A stretch of DNA of 40,932 nt from Halioglobus sp. (GTDB lineage: Bacteria > Pseudomonadota > Gammaproteobacteria > Pseudomonadales > Halieaceae): assembly GCA_020443425.1 (NCBI GenBank), contig JAGRIE010000036.1:1-40932 (forward strand), given 5' to 3'. Both the position numbers and the translations under genes were made by a program. Shown here in pieces: positions 17,760 through 26,911 of this stretch (position 1 is its first letter; the number at the start of each line of letters is the position of its first letter). The notes beneath the pieces were generated by a model. That model was not told the DNA's origin. It saw nothing but the letters and a program-made list of their open reading frames with translations, and made no database searches.

Positions 17760-18302
17760 ATGGTGTATTCGGCACTGTCCGCCGCGGCCGCGTCGCGCTT
17801 GTCGAGTCGCGGCGCATCGCTGCTGCTGGCCCTGGTGTTTTTGTTGATGCTGGCAATGATTGCGGCCACGGTAATGCAGTCCTCGATCATGCAACTGCAT
17901 ATGGCAGGGAATGACCAGTTCCAGCAGGAGGCGCTGCATGCGGCGCAGGGCATTGCAGATGAGGTTTCCCAGCAGCCCGGGAATTTTGTGCTGGAAGGTG
18001 CTGTTGGTGATATCAACTGTCCGCTAGGCGCGGAACCACCGGGGTGTCATAGGTATCAGTTGCAACTGCCAGACACGGCGCAGTCATTGCGGGGAATGTC
18101 GGTGGATTTGCGTGTGATACGGCAGGAGCCACTGCTGTGGTATGGGTTTCCGCTGCGAGAGGGTGAAGATATCGTATCCAGCAGCACCAGCTTCGATGCC
18201 GCAGTGTTTGAAATTGACGTAACACTCAGTGGGCAAGTGGCCGGGGCGGCGGCTACACGTGTGGTTCAGGGTATTGCCTTGCGCGTGCCTGCGTTTCGAT
18301 AG
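17760..18302 (+). CDS. pilX: Type IV pilus assembly protein PilX
   Basis: A 180-residue PilX-type minor pilin. The N-terminus has a processing glycine (G18) followed by ASLLLALVFLLML. As usual for PilX, the Glu at mature position 5 is replaced by a hydrophobic residue. MQLHMAGN and QEALHAAQGIADE after the helix are typical of the PilX N-terminal domain. The ATG lies three bases after the pilW stop, behind a GAGGAG ribosome site. It is placed directly before pilY1, with which it acts in the tip complex. Confidence 0.9.
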   Translation: MVYSALSAAAASRLSSRGASLLLALVFLLMLAMIAATVMQSSIMQLHMAGNDQFQQEALHAAQGIADEVSQQPGNFVLEGAVGDINCPLGAEPPGCHRYQLQLPDTAQSLRGMSVDLRVIRQEPLLWYGFPLREGEDIVSSSTSFDAAVFEIDVTLSGQVAGAAATRVVQGIALRVPAFR

Positions 18303-18322
18303 CGACCGGGAGGGTCACCGCG

Positions 18323-21300
18323 ATGAAATTTGGCGCTCATCTGCTGTTGCTTTGCAGCCTGATCACCACATGCCCGTCGAGGGCAGACGATATTGAAGCC
18401 TACCTGCATGAGGCCGGTGCCGAGGGTGCTTTTGTCCAGCTGGTGATGGATCTGGGTGACAGCAGTATCGATACCGCGCTCTGCACTTTCCCGCATACCT
18501 GTCGGCCACCCTTTATGAGCCAGGCCGCGTTTCATCATCTGGAGGATATGTACCACGAGGGTGAGTCTGTTACCGCGCCCGGTATCTTCAAGGCCGTACT
18601 GTCCGCGGTGCTGGAGAACTCGCTGCTTGATAACCTGTCCCTGTCGATCCTGATCTCCAACCACCAGGACAATCCCGCCGACGACCCGGCATCGGCTCTC
18701 GGTGGCGGCACCCTTCTTATGGGATACCGGCGCCTGCAGGCGCACCGGACGGAGATCATCGATACCCTGAAATCCCTGCCGGTGCCGGCGTTGCAAGCGA
18801 GCCATACCCTGCAGCCTCGCGAGACTTACTTTGAATGGTTGCGTTACCTTGCCGGTGGGGAGGTGACGCTGGGGCGCAATACCGTCGGCAATTTTGGCAG
18901 TGCGGAGCCACAACCCGATTATGACCACGGTATCATCGAGAATGATTACTACCTTACCCCATTCACGAAGCCCTCCCAGTGCCCCAGGCTCTACTCCCTT
19001 CTGTTCACCCTGGGCTCGCCTGCTCGGGATCAGGACCTGGACGTCGAACTGGCAGCGCGATGGCCTGATTTGCAGCAGACGACATTTTTCTCACAGTTGC
19101 TGGCATATCTGCGTCGGGAAAGCACTGATCTGCTGCCCCAGACCGATGCCCCGGTGCCCTTGCGACAGGCGTGGGTTGTCAGCAGCCGGCAGCGACCCGG
19201 GAGTGCGCAGGACTACGCCACCGCCGGGGGCAGTGGGTCCGTGATGTATGTCGATGACCCGGTGCAGTTGCAATCACAGCTGACAGCGGCGCTGCTGGGA
19301 CAGGTTGCAGTTGCCGGCCATGCGATGGATACGGCTGTTGGCCGCGATGTGTTCTCTCATGGCCAGGTGCTGGACGCACTGTATGTGTCGCAGTTTCTGC
19401 CACAGGACAGCAGCAACTGGCCGGGCAATGTGAAGAAGCTGAAACTGGTGTTCGCCGGCGGCAATGAACCCCGCAATGATAGGCCACCGATTGGCCAGGT
19501 GCTCGATGCGCGGGGTTCACCCGCATATGACGACTCGAGTACTAACAAGGGCCAGTTGCGACATGACGCCCTGACATTCTGGACGGATGTCGCGACGCTG
19601 CCGCGCGGCAATGCTGGTGTGATACCCGATGACGCCGATGGTGCGGCGGTGGCGCGAGGCGGTGCTGGGCAAAAAATCGATGGTTTTGTGCGTTACAGCC
19701 TGCCACCGGACCAGCCGGTCCACTATTTCATTGGCGATACCAATGGCGAACCTGCGGTCAACGGTTTCGGCCCCCGGCAGCTGTTCTATGCGCCTGCACA
19801 GGGAGGTGAACTGCTGCCATTTGATGCCAATGCGCAGACACTCGGCGCCATCCGCCCGCTGCTTGATCCAGGGCACACACGGTCGGATGAAGAACTGCTC
19901 GACCTGATCAGATGGGCGAGAGGGCAGGATATTGATGCACCGGGTAACACTGTGCGCGGCTGGATACTTGGCGCGGTTATGCACTCGCGGCCGCTTGTGA
20001 TCAACTACGGCGCCACGCCTGGCTACAGCAGGGACAACCCGAATGTTCGGGTGATGTTTGGCAGCGGCGAGGGTATTTTCCATATCGTGCAGAGCACCGA
20101 TACAGCGGGGCGCGAATCCGGGCGCGAGTTGTTCGGCTTTCTCCCGGCGGAGTCGCTACCCGCGCTGCGCTGGTGGCATGACAGCGACCGCGAGGGGTTG
20201 CCTAAATACTACGGTGTGGACGGTGCACCGGCAATGTTACGCGTGGATCTCAATGGGGACGGCACACTCGATCACGCGGCGGGTGATGAAGCTTATGTGT
20301 ACGTTGGCCTGCGCCGAGGCGGCTCCAGCTACTTTGCACTCGATGTCAGTGATCCGGATGCGGTTCCGCGGTTGGCGTGGCGTATCGGCAGGACGGTCGG
20401 TGGCGCTTTTGATGAACTGGGATTGAGTTTCTCCACCCCTGTGGTGGGCAAGGTCAATTTCAGTGGCAGGGTCGTGGACGCTGTGATTTTTGCCGGTGGC
20501 TACAACGGCGGATGGAATGAGGATTTCACTGCCAGGCGCGGCAAGGACGTTAGCACGGGTGACGATGGTCTCGGCAACGCAATCTATATCGTCAACGCGC
20601 GCACGGGTGAATTGATCTGGAAGGCCGTCAGGGGGCAGACGGGTAGGCGTAGCAATACGCACTATATGCACGCCGGCCTGGTCGACAGTATTCCCTCAGC
20701 CGTGTCGGCGCTTGTCACGCCGCAGGGAGTGATTCACCGGGTGTATGTAGGCGACACCGGGGGCGCGGTATGGCGTGTCGACCTGCCGCCGAATCTGGCG
20801 GGGCGATACGACTATCGCAGGGACAACTGGTTCATCACCAAGCTGGCCGACCTCGGGGCGGACGCCGATGAACCCGGCGGCTCGGTACGCGATGACAGGC
20901 GTTTTTTCCATGCGCCGGATCTCCTGCAATCGTTTGATGAAAGTGGATATTTTGATGGCCTGCTTATCCAGAGTGGGAATCGCGCAGATCCCAATGAAAC
21001 GCTGGTGGAGAACGCACTATTCTACCTCAAGGACAGGGAGACAAGGACAGGCAGCACGGTCGTGCTGGCGGAGAATTCGGTCAGTAATCCTGCCGGCAGG
21101 TACCAGTTTTCCGACCTGATCGACCAGACGGGGTGTGTCGATGGCACAGAGAGAGTCGCGACCGAGCAGGGTAGTGTCGACTGCGCAACCCGGCATGCGC
21201 TCCACGGCTGGCGCGTACAGTTTGGACAACCCGGTGAAAAAGGCCTGTCCAAGCCACTGACCGACGGCGGCAGGGTTTTCGCATCGACGTTTGTCCCCGG

Positions 21301-21583
21301 CACGATGACGCCCTGTGGCAGGCGGAAGGGGCGCGGGCAACTGTATGTATTGCAGCTTCGAGACGCCACGGCGGTTGCGAATGGCAGGCGGCACTATGAA
21401 CTCGGTGATGGTATCCCGGCACCGCCGAGGCCTGTGGCCGACGCCATTTTTCTGCCGGGAGGAGGCGTGGACCTGTATGACCTCGATGGTGATCATGTGC
21501 GCGATATGACACAACTCCTGCCCAGTCACGCGCAGCGCTTGTATCGCACCTATTGGCGTGAACCCGGTATCGATCCACTGTAG
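18323..21583 (+). CDS. pilY1: Type IV pilus tip adhesin / biogenesis factor PilY1
   Basis: PilY1 caps the pilus, supports its extension and mediates adhesion and surface sensing. The 1086-residue protein has a signal peptide (about 1-20, cleavage before ADDIEAY). The C-terminal half (about 540-1086) is the PilC/PilY1 beta-propeller, with MHSRPLVINYG, VMFGSGEGIFH, YVGLRRGG and YVGDTGGAVWRVD. A calcium loop DLNGDGTLD is at 642-650, matching the regulatory site of Pseudomonas PilY1, and a second similar stretch DLDGDHVRD lies at 1053-1061. The N-terminal part is von Willebrand A-like, but the metal site appears degraded (DLGDS at 43-47 instead of DxSxS). No pilY2 follows. Confidence 0.93.
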   Translation: MKFGAHLLLLCSLITTCPSRADDIEAYLHEAGAEGAFVQLVMDLGDSSIDTALCTFPHTCRPPFMSQAAFHHLEDMYHEGESVTAPGIFKAVLSAVLENSLLDNLSLSILISNHQDNPADDPASALGGGTLLMGYRRLQAHRTEIIDTLKSLPVPALQASHTLQPRETYFEWLRYLAGGEVTLGRNTVGNFGSAEPQPDYDHGIIENDYYLTPFTKPSQCPRLYSLLFTLGSPARDQDLDVELAARWPDLQQTTFFSQLLAYLRRESTDLLPQTDAPVPLRQAWVVSSRQRPGSAQDYATAGGSGSVMYVDDPVQLQSQLTAALLGQVAVAGHAMDTAVGRDVFSHGQVLDALYVSQFLPQDSSNWPGNVKKLKLVFAGGNEPRNDRPPIGQVLDARGSPAYDDSSTNKGQLRHDALTFWTDVATLPRGNAGVIPDDADGAAVARGGAGQKIDGFVRYSLPPDQPVHYFIGDTNGEPAVNGFGPRQLFYAPAQGGELLPFDANAQTLGAIRPLLDPGHTRSDEELLDLIRWARGQDIDAPGNTVRGWILGAVMHSRPLVINYGATPGYSRDNPNVRVMFGSGEGIFHIVQSTDTAGRESGRELFGFLPAESLPALRWWHDSDREGLPKYYGVDGAPAMLRVDLNGDGTLDHAAGDEAYVYVGLRRGGSSYFALDVSDPDAVPRLAWRIGRTVGGAFDELGLSFSTPVVGKVNFSGRVVDAVIFAGGYNGGWNEDFTARRGKDVSTGDDGLGNAIYIVNARTGELIWKAVRGQTGRRSNTHYMHAGLVDSIPSAVSALVTPQGVIHRVYVGDTGGAVWRVDLPPNLAGRYDYRRDNWFITKLADLGADADEPGGSVRDDRRFFHAPDLLQSFDESGYFDGLLIQSGNRADPNETLVENALFYLKDRETRTGSTVVLAENSVSNPAGRYQFSDLIDQTGCVDGTERVATEQGSVDCATRHALHGWRVQFGQPGEKGLSKPLTDGGRVFASTFVPGTMTPCGRRKGRGQLYVLQLRDATAVANGRRHYELGDGIPAPPRPVADAIFLPGGGVDLYDLDGDHVRDMTQLLPSHAQRLYRTYWREPGIDPL

Positions 21584-21601
21584 GCGGACGGAGGGTATAG
21601 A

Positions 21602-22045
21602 GTGGGGGAGGCGAGGCAACATGGATTTTCGCTGGTCGAGCTTCTTGTCGTCACCAGTTTACTGGTTATCTTGCTGGGACTGATGCTACCCGCGTATCAG
21701 CGGCAACTCATTGATACCCGACGGACACTCGGTGGGGCGGCTTTGCTGGAGGCCATGATGCGACAGGAGCAGTATTTTCTGGATCACCGGCGGTATGCCG
21801 AAGTCCTGACGGAGCTCGACTACCCCTCACATCCGTATGCCATCGATGGGCAGGGCACTGTCTTGCATGGTCACGATAAAAATCGGGTATACCTGATTAA
21901 CCTCGCCACACGAGCCACTGCGTACACGCTCTCTGCAACGCCCCAGTTTGCGCAAGCGGCGGATGGCGACTGCGGCGTGTTGAGCCTGGATTCGTCCGGT
22001 GTCAAACGAAGCTCTGGTGAGGGTCGGGGTCGGCCCTGCTGGTGA
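21602..22045 (+). CDS. pilE: Type IV pilus minor pilin PilE
   Basis: A 147-residue pilin-like protein connecting the tip complex to the main fibre. The leader is eight residues (processing at G8-F9), followed by FSLVELLVVTSLLV with Glu at mature position 5. RRYAEVLTELDYP and the C-terminal cysteine pair (GDCGV and RPCW) fit PilE-type minor pilins. The start is GTG at 21602, 18 bases after the pilY1 stop, behind a GGAGGG element. It ends only six bases before the convergent pilR stop, with no terminator between, so opposing transcripts probably overlap. Confidence 0.88.
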   Translation: MGEARQHGFSLVELLVVTSLLVILLGLMLPAYQRQLIDTRRTLGGAALLEAMMRQEQYFLDHRRYAEVLTELDYPSHPYAIDGQGTVLHGHDKNRVYLINLATRATAYTLSATPQFAQAADGDCGVLSLDSSGVKRSSGEGRGRPCW

Positions 22046-22051
22046 GAGCGG

Positions 22052-23443
22052 TCAGTCGTCCAGCCCGAGTTTTTTCTGTCGGTAGCGAAGGCTTCTGAAA
22101 CTGATGCCCAACAGCTTTGCCGCCGCCGTTTTGTTCCAGCGGCACTCCTCCAGTGCGGCGCTGACAATCTCGCGCTCCAGGTCTTCCAGGTAGCCCTCGA
22201 GATCGCCAAAGGCCTCATGCACCTGTCGCGCCGGTTTGCCGCGATCGACCGGTTTGCTTCGATCGACTGGCTCTGGCTCGGCTACCGGTTTCGCGTGCGG
22301 CCTCGCGTTGGAAAACTGCAGGTCATCAGCGGTAATCTTCTCCCCGTCCGAAAGCGCCAGCGCGCGTTCCAGCATATTCTCCAATTCACGAACATTGCCG
22401 GGGAAACTGTAATCGGCCAGCGCTGTGAGTGCGGATTTATCCAGATAGGCCGCCTTGCTGCCCGCTGTACCGATACGATCGAGTATTGCCGTGGTCAGGG
22501 CCGGGAGATCTTCCAGTCGCTCGCGCAAACTCGGCACCCGGACACCGATGACATTGATGCGGTAGTAGAGGTCCTGGCGGAATCGCCCGGCTTCCACTTC
22601 CGTTTCCAGGTCTTTGTGGGTGGCGCTCAGCAGGCGTATATCGGTTTGCTGCTCTTCACTGGCACCCACCGGACGCACGGTCTTTTCCTGGATTGCACGC
22701 AATAGCTTCACCTGCATCGACAGGGGCAGGTCGGCGACCTCATCCAGGAACAGAGTGCCGCCGGACGCCGCCTGAAACAGGCCGACCTTGTCCTGGCTGG
22801 CACCGGTAAAACTGCCTTTGAGATGCCCGAACAATTCGCTTTCCATGAGTTCAGGCGGAATAGCACCGCAGTTGACCGCTACGAATGGCCCGTTTGCGCG
22901 CGCGCCGTTATTGTGAATGAGGCGCGCGACGACTTCCTTGCCGCTGCCTGACTCGCCGTGTATGTGCACCGGTGCCTGGCTGCGCGCCAGCTTGGAGATC
23001 TGTTGTCGCAGGCTCTGGATCGAGGGTGCGGACCCGATCAGTTCCTGGTCAACCGCATCCTGTGCGCGGCTGGGGTCACCTTCGAGTTGTAGTGCGGAAC
23101 TTACCAGGCGTCGCAAATTCTCCAGTTCAATCGGCTTGCTGATAAAATCGAAAGCCCCGGCCTTCAGCGCTGAGATCGCGGTCTCGACACTGCCGTGTGC
23201 GGTGATCATAGCAACCGGAATATGCGGGCACTGCTGCTGTATATACTCCACCAGCGTGATGCCATTGCCGTCCGGCAGGCGCATATCCGTCAGGCACAGG
23301 TCCGGCTTGATCTGCTCTACCATCTCCCTGGCTTCTCCCAACGTTGCAGCGCTGTGCGTATCGAGCCCCATGCGGCTGAGTGTGATATCCAGCAGTTCGC
23401 GGATATCCGGCTCGTCATCTACGATCAATACACTTTGGGTCAT
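22052..23443 (-). CDS. pilR: NtrC-family response regulator PilR
   Basis: PilR activates sigma-54 promoters, classically the major pilin gene pilA, after phosphorylation by PilS. The 463-residue protein has a receiver domain (1-120) with D10, phospho-acceptor D53 (CLTDMRLP) and K103. The AAA+ domain has Walker A GESGSGKE (163-170), the sigma-54 contact loop as GSFTGA (210-215, where most family members have GAFTGA) and Walker B FLDE (232-235). A Fis-type helix-turn-helix (NKTAAAKLLGISFRSLRYR) ends it. pilA is not in this window. Its position beside pilS and the minor pilins makes PilR more likely than AlgB or NtrC. Confidence 0.94.
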   Translation of the reverse strand: MTQSVLIVDDEPDIRELLDITLSRMGLDTHSAATLGEAREMVEQIKPDLCLTDMRLPDGNGITLVEYIQQQCPHIPVAMITAHGSVETAISALKAGAFDFISKPIELENLRRLVSSALQLEGDPSRAQDAVDQELIGSAPSIQSLRQQISKLARSQAPVHIHGESGSGKEVVARLIHNNGARANGPFVAVNCGAIPPELMESELFGHLKGSFTGASQDKVGLFQAASGGTLFLDEVADLPLSMQVKLLRAIQEKTVRPVGASEEQQTDIRLLSATHKDLETEVEAGRFRQDLYYRINVIGVRVPSLRERLEDLPALTTAILDRIGTAGSKAAYLDKSALTALADYSFPGNVRELENMLERALALSDGEKITADDLQFSNARPHAKPVAEPEPVDRSKPVDRGKPARQVHEAFGDLEGYLEDLEREIVSAALEECRWNKTAAAKLLGISFRSLRYRQKKLGLDD

Positions 23444-23505
23444 TGTTCAGCCTTGCTCGGGACCGTCTCTGGCTGGCGTTGCCTGGCACAGGACTGGCAC
23501 GGTCA

Positions 23506-25131
23506 TCAGAGCGCTCGTTGGTTCATGGAAATTCGAAAGCAGCTTTCACCTTTTTCCGTCGGGCGATAGTACAGATCAGCGTTGTTGATCTCGCACAGTT
23601 CCCGGCACAGGTAAAGACCCATGCCGCTGCCCTCGGCCATCGTGGTGAAAAACGGCTCAAACAATTTTGCCTGATCCGCTGACGGTACTCCACTGCCGGC
23701 ATCAATGATGTCGACCTGGCATTGGTGGAGAGAGGCATCCAGGTCGACCTTGATGCGTGCCGTTTCCCGGCCGGTGGCAAGTTTGCTATGGCGCAGGGCA
23801 TTGTCCAGCAGGTTGGCGAAGACCCGTTGCAGGTTTTCCGGGTCGAACTCCACCAGCAGTTCTTTGTAATCACAGTCGATGGCCACTTCCGCCGGTCGAT
23901 TGAGGGCGTTCAGGTACTCGCCGACAAACTCCGTCAACCATGGCGCCAACAGCAGGTACTGTGGTTTGGGAGGCTCGCGGCGAGAGATCTGCATGACGCT
24001 CTCAACGATCTGGTTCACGCGTTCACAGTGGCTCTGGATGATATCCGCCATGCGCCGGTCAGGCGGTGACAGTTCCTGCGATTCCTGCAGCAGCTGTGCC
24101 GCGTGACTGATTGCACCCAGTGGGTTGCGAATTTCATGCGCGATGCTGGCGGTCAGGCGTCCGAGTGAGTTGAGCTTGAGTGACTGGGCATACTGTGTCA
24201 CGGGCGTATAGTCTTCCACGAACACCAGCGCCTCGCGGTTGGTATTGGGTTGCAGTTCGCGGAAGTTGGCGATCACCGGCAGGGTGCCCTGCGCGACCGT
24301 GAACGGCTTTGCCCTGTGCACCCCGGAGTTTTTCCAGTGCTCGAACTGGTAGGCGAGCTCCGGGCAGTAGTCCGCCAGTTGGCGACCCTGCTCGACAGTC
24401 ACCGGACGCTCCGGCGCAAGCAATCCGATGGCTGCCTTGTTCATGATCCGCACTACGCCGTCGTTATTGACCAGCAGGATGCCCGTCTGCATATGCTGGA
24501 CAATCTGTTCATTCAGACGCTGCAGGCTATAGAGGTCGCTGGCGCGGTTGCGCGCCAGTTCCTCGGCGCGACCCAGCCGGTGCGCTATAGGTTGCACCAT
24601 CAGTGTCACACCGAATATCAGCAAGCCAAGGATGCCGGCAGGGAACAGCGAGCTGCTGTCGAGCACATCGTGCAGTATCAGCCAGACTGTATCCAGCAAT
24701 ATGGCCATCACGCCGATGGCGGCGATGAGGGTCGCCAGCGTCCTGTTGGAGATCAGTACGGCGCTGGCGGCTACGGTTATCACCAGCAATACAGGCAGGC
24801 CGCTGATCATTCCTCCGCTGCTGTCGGACAGCAGGGTAATGGCGACAATATCCACCAGAAATACCAGCACCATCAGCTTCTGGCTTTGATTCAGGCGCGT
24901 TGACAGCGACCCCACCAGTGGAATACTGGTCGCAAGGTATGCCAGTGCGACCGTTGTATACAGCGCGGGATTGAGGGTTCCCACCAGTTGCCGGGTATTC
25001 GGGCTCACCAGCATGATCAGCAACACCACCGACAGCAGCGAGCGATAACCCACATAGACCCGAAACAGTGCAAGATTCTGGTGGCTTGGGGAGTGAGCCT
25101 CAGGTTTTGTCAGTATGGCTGTGCGATTCAC
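23506..25131 (-). CDS. pilS: Sensor histidine kinase PilS
   Basis: PilS is the membrane kinase partner of PilR; in Pseudomonas it senses pilin in the inner membrane. About six membrane helices fill residues 28-185. A PAS-like cytoplasmic domain follows (about 205-310), then the H-box with H332 (SIAHEIRNPLGA), the N-box NLLDNALRHS, and G-boxes DAGSGVP and GSGMGLYL. The 541-residue length is typical. The start is GTG at 25131 with no good ribosome site, so a slightly later start is possible. A 62-base gap separates it from pilR, and both share one direction, consistent with a pilS-pilR transcript. It is divergent from nadE. Confidence 0.93.
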   Translation of the reverse strand: MNRTAILTKPEAHSPSHQNLALFRVYVGYRSLLSVVLLIMLVSPNTRQLVGTLNPALYTTVALAYLATSIPLVGSLSTRLNQSQKLMVLVFLVDIVAITLLSDSSGGMISGLPVLLVITVAASAVLISNRTLATLIAAIGVMAILLDTVWLILHDVLDSSSLFPAGILGLLIFGVTLMVQPIAHRLGRAEELARNRASDLYSLQRLNEQIVQHMQTGILLVNNDGVVRIMNKAAIGLLAPERPVTVEQGRQLADYCPELAYQFEHWKNSGVHRAKPFTVAQGTLPVIANFRELQPNTNREALVFVEDYTPVTQYAQSLKLNSLGRLTASIAHEIRNPLGAISHAAQLLQESQELSPPDRRMADIIQSHCERVNQIVESVMQISRREPPKPQYLLLAPWLTEFVGEYLNALNRPAEVAIDCDYKELLVEFDPENLQRVFANLLDNALRHSKLATGRETARIKVDLDASLHQCQVDIIDAGSGVPSADQAKLFEPFFTTMAEGSGMGLYLCRELCEINNADLYYRPTEKGESCFRISMNQRAL

Positions 25132-25269
25132 CGTGCGCTGGCCTTATGGCTTTTATGGGGTCTGCAAGTGGGTGCCATTGTAACAGGTATTGATGCGTTC
25201 AAGGACTGGCTATGCGCGCTGCTTTTCCGGACAATGGCGGTCTGCGAAACGAGAGCGTTTGAAGGTTCC

Positions 25270-26901
25270 ATGAGCACCCTGAATATCCTGATGGCCCAGA
25301 TGAATACCCTTGTAGGTGATTTTGAAGGGAACACCGAAAAAGTTATCGCGGCCATCGGGCTGGCCGAGCGCGAACACGAGGCGCCGGTTGTCGTGTGCCC
25401 GGAGCTGACGCTCAGCGGCTATCCGCCGGAAGACCTGCTGCTGCGGCCCAGCATCGGCCTGCGGGTTGAGCAGTCCCTGGCGAGGCTTTGTGCCGCGATG
25501 CAGGGCTCTGCCTATCTGGTCATCGGGTATCCACTGCGTGTCGATGGGGCATTGTACAATGCTGCAGGCGTACTGCACCGCGGCCGGATTGTGGCCCAGT
25601 ACTTCAAGCAGCACCTTCCGAACTACCAGGTGTTTGATGAGAAACGCTACTTCAGGGCCGGCAGCGAGCCCTGCATCGTCGATATCAACGGTGTCGCGGT
25701 GGGCTTGAGTATCTGTGAGGACATCTGGGAGAGCGCGCCCACGGTGCAGGCGGCTGACGCCGGTGCCCAACTGCTGCTGAATATCAATTCGTCGCCGTAT
25801 CACCGGGGCAAGCGCCTGGAGCGCTGGGAGACCGTCGCGTCCCGTGCGCGTGAGGCCGGCATTCCGATTGTGTATGTCAACCAGGTGGGAGGGCAGGATG
25901 AACTGGTGTTTGATGGCGGTTCCTTTGCGGTGACCGCTGATGGCAGCGTGGCGGCGGCGGCACCGAGTTTTGAGGAGGGCGCCTACTGGCTGCAACTGGA
26001 TATGGCAGCTGACCCTGTGAGCATCACCGGCCCAGCACCGTCTCCGCCGCCACAGGAGTTGTCTGCGACCTGGCAGGCGCTGGTGCTGGGGGTGCGCGAT
26101 TACGTCAATAAAAATCGTTTCCGCGGTGTGGTGCTCGGCCTCTCAGGTGGGGTTGATTCGGCGCTAACGCTGGCCGTGGCTGTGGAGGCCCTGGGCCCTG
26201 AGCGGGTCGAGGCGGTGATGATGCCGTTCCGCTACACCTCGCAGATGAGTATCGAGGATGCGGCCGAGCAGGCGCGCTTGCAGGGTGTCACGCACAAGGT
26301 GATCTCCATTGAACCCATTTATGAGGCCTTTATGACCAGCCTGCGGGAGGAGTTTGCCGGTACAAGTCCGGACACCACCGAGGAGAACCTGCAGGCGCGC
26401 TGTCGCGGTGTGCTGTTGATGTCGATTTCCAACAAGAAAGGCTATCTGGTGCTGACCACCGGCAACAAGAGTGAGATGGCTGTGGGCTACTCCACCCTTT
26501 ACGGCGACATGGCCGGCGGTCTCGATGTGCTCAAGGATGTCCCCAAGACACTGGTTTTTGAGTTGTGTCGCTACCGCAATTCCCTGGGGCCGTGTATTCC
26601 GCAGCGCGTGATCGACCGGCCGCCCTCGGCTGAGTTGGCGCCCGACCAGAAAGACGAGGACAGCCTGCCACCCTATGATGTGCTCGATCGTATCCTGGCG
26701 CTGTACGTAGAGGAGGATTACAGCGCGGAGGCGATCATAGCCACCGGCATGGATCGCGAGCAGGTGCACAAGGTGCTGCGGCTGGTGGACCTGAATGAGT
26801 ACAAGCGTCGTCAGGCACCTGTGGGCGTGCGTATAACGCGGCGCGGCTTCGGCCGCGACCGGCGCTACCCGATTACATCAGGATGGCGCCTGGGCGACTA
26901 G
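25270..26901 (+). CDS. nadE: Glutamine-dependent NAD+ synthetase
   Basis: NadE amidates nicotinic acid adenine dinucleotide to NAD+, the last step of NAD synthesis. The 543-residue two-domain form is present. The N-terminal glutaminase (nitrilase fold) has the triad E45 (CPELTLSG), K113 (YFKQHLPN) and C149 (SICEDIWE). The C-terminal synthetase has the ATP loop SGGVDS at 292-297, and later TTGNKSE and STLYGDMAGG. The frame is open back to 24988, but that region is antisense to pilS. ATG 25270 matches the homologue start and has GAAGG six bases upstream. It ends ten bases before the convergent bamD stop without a terminator. Confidence 0.96.
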   Translation: MSTLNILMAQMNTLVGDFEGNTEKVIAAIGLAEREHEAPVVVCPELTLSGYPPEDLLLRPSIGLRVEQSLARLCAAMQGSAYLVIGYPLRVDGALYNAAGVLHRGRIVAQYFKQHLPNYQVFDEKRYFRAGSEPCIVDINGVAVGLSICEDIWESAPTVQAADAGAQLLLNINSSPYHRGKRLERWETVASRAREAGIPIVYVNQVGGQDELVFDGGSFAVTADGSVAAAAPSFEEGAYWLQLDMAADPVSITGPAPSPPPQELSATWQALVLGVRDYVNKNRFRGVVLGLSGGVDSALTLAVAVEALGPERVEAVMMPFRYTSQMSIEDAAEQARLQGVTHKVISIEPIYEAFMTSLREEFAGTSPDTTEENLQARCRGVLLMSISNKKGYLVLTTGNKSEMAVGYSTLYGDMAGGLDVLKDVPKTLVFELCRYRNSLGPCIPQRVIDRPPSAELAPDQKDEDSLPPYDVLDRILALYVEEDYSAEAIIATGMDREQVHKVLRLVDLNEYKRRQAPVGVRITRRGFGRDRRYPITSGWRLGD

Positions 26902-26911
26902 CGCTGTGCTA

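Noticed and set aside
24250-24903. 217-residue plus-strand frame inside pilS
   Set aside because: It is antisense to the PAS and membrane part of pilS and its translation is rich in Gln and His with no domain.
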